A stretch of DNA of 64,000 nucleotides from Lentisphaerae bacterium ADurb.Bin082 (GTDB taxonomy: Bacteria; Verrucomicrobiota; Lentisphaeria; Oligosphaerales; Oligosphaeraceae): the NCBI GenBank assembly GCA_002070945.1, contig MWEG01000121.1:1-64000 (forward strand). The letters are read 5' to 3'. The notes below the pieces were generated by a model. That model ran no database searches and was not told the origin of the DNA. It saw only the letters and a list, made by a program, of their open reading frames with translations. Within the stretch, counting starts at the first letter, position 1; each line of letters begins with the position of its first letter. The translations under genes were made by a program, and so were the position numbers. This document shows positions 63,928-64,000 of this stretch, one piece after another.

Positions 63928-64000
63928 ATGCTGAATGCTGAATGCTGAATGCTGAATGCTGAATGCTGAATGCTGAATGTTGAGGCGCATTTGTCATTTA
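63925..64000. repeat. GAATGCTGAATG composite intergenic repeat, copy 3 (cut by window end)
   Basis: Seven or more tandem TGAATGC units followed by TTGAGGCGCATTTGTCATT repeat the left part of the elements at 11723 and 21423. The window ends before the CGTTAGGGGCGAG and GTCCAC blocks. It begins at the stop codon of the BFD-like protein gene, as copy 1 begins at the end of the nitroreductase gene. Confidence 0.8.

Noticed and set aside
63451-63990. 179-codon minus-strand frame starting with repeated AFSIQHS
   Set aside because: Its N-terminus is a translation of the GAATGC repeat and the rest is antisense to the BFD-like gene.

Overview
The window looks like a chromosomal segment from a Lentisphaerota/Verrucomicrobiota-type (PVC) bacterium. 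This is inferred from content, not from a marker gene. The supporting signs are many large secreted carbohydrate-active proteins (two DUF4838-type, GH35, GH36, GH42-like), a type IV prepilin-like protein with the H-X9-DG motif, a planctomycete-style sigma factor, eukaryote-like Ser/Thr kinases, and dispersed noncoding GAATGCTGAATG/GTCCAC repeats. Most of the window is GC-rich. An AT-richer block lies at about 24.4-29.1 kb.

Layout. 1-11.7 kb: secreted or lipid-anchored glycan-degradation proteins, a MATE exporter and a GH35 beta-galactosidase, then a SagB-like nitroreductase. 12.0-18.2 kb: a ClC chloride transporter with CBS domains, an alpha/alpha-barrel protein, and a minus-strand operon of GlpA-like dehydrogenase, FAD/NAD(P) oxidoreductase and DUF1667 protein. 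18.6-21.4 kb: a small membrane protein with a MoxR ATPase, then two hsp20 genes behind a sigma-54-like promoter and ended by a strong terminator. 21.7-24.1 kb: a DUF4838 protein. 24.4-30.2 kb: an AT-rich three-gene operon (prepilin-like protein, 927-aa secreted protein, small secreted protein) with a near-consensus promoter and a terminator, divergent from a GntR/LacI-type regulator; palindromes sit on both promoters. 30.5-35.6 kb: a large secreted hydrolase-like protein and a GH36 alpha-galactosidase.

35.7-50.8 kb is the most unusual part. It holds an ECF-type sigma factor, a TPR protein, a protein with two zinc ribbons and a CFI-box C-terminus, a run of small proteins, an IS630-family insertion that splits a small Cys-rich gene, a kinase-TPR protein, a Clp-N protein with a ClpB-D1-like domain lacking a Walker A motif, a 1167-residue protein joining Clp-N, a ClpB-D2-like AAA+ domain, a receiver-like domain and a complete FtsH AAA+/M41 protease, a rhomboid protease, and an FHA-zinc ribbon-kinase protein. 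I read this as an undescribed phospho-signalling and proteolysis system: kinases plus an FHA reader, a double-AAA+ protease and a membrane protease, with the sigma factor as a possible output or input.

51.4-58.5 kb: small-molecule catabolism (amidohydrolase, DapA-like lyase, sugar-phosphate isomerase-like protein, opine-dehydrogenase-like protein) and a second DUF4838 protein. 58.6-63.4 kb: a decayed, defence-like region with a KAP P-loop NTPase that was probably once fused to TPRs (two frameshifts) and a type IIG-like methyltransferase pseudogene. The window closes with a duplicated BFD-like [2Fe-2S] protein and another GAATGCTGAATG repeat. No rRNA, tRNA or CRISPR array was seen.
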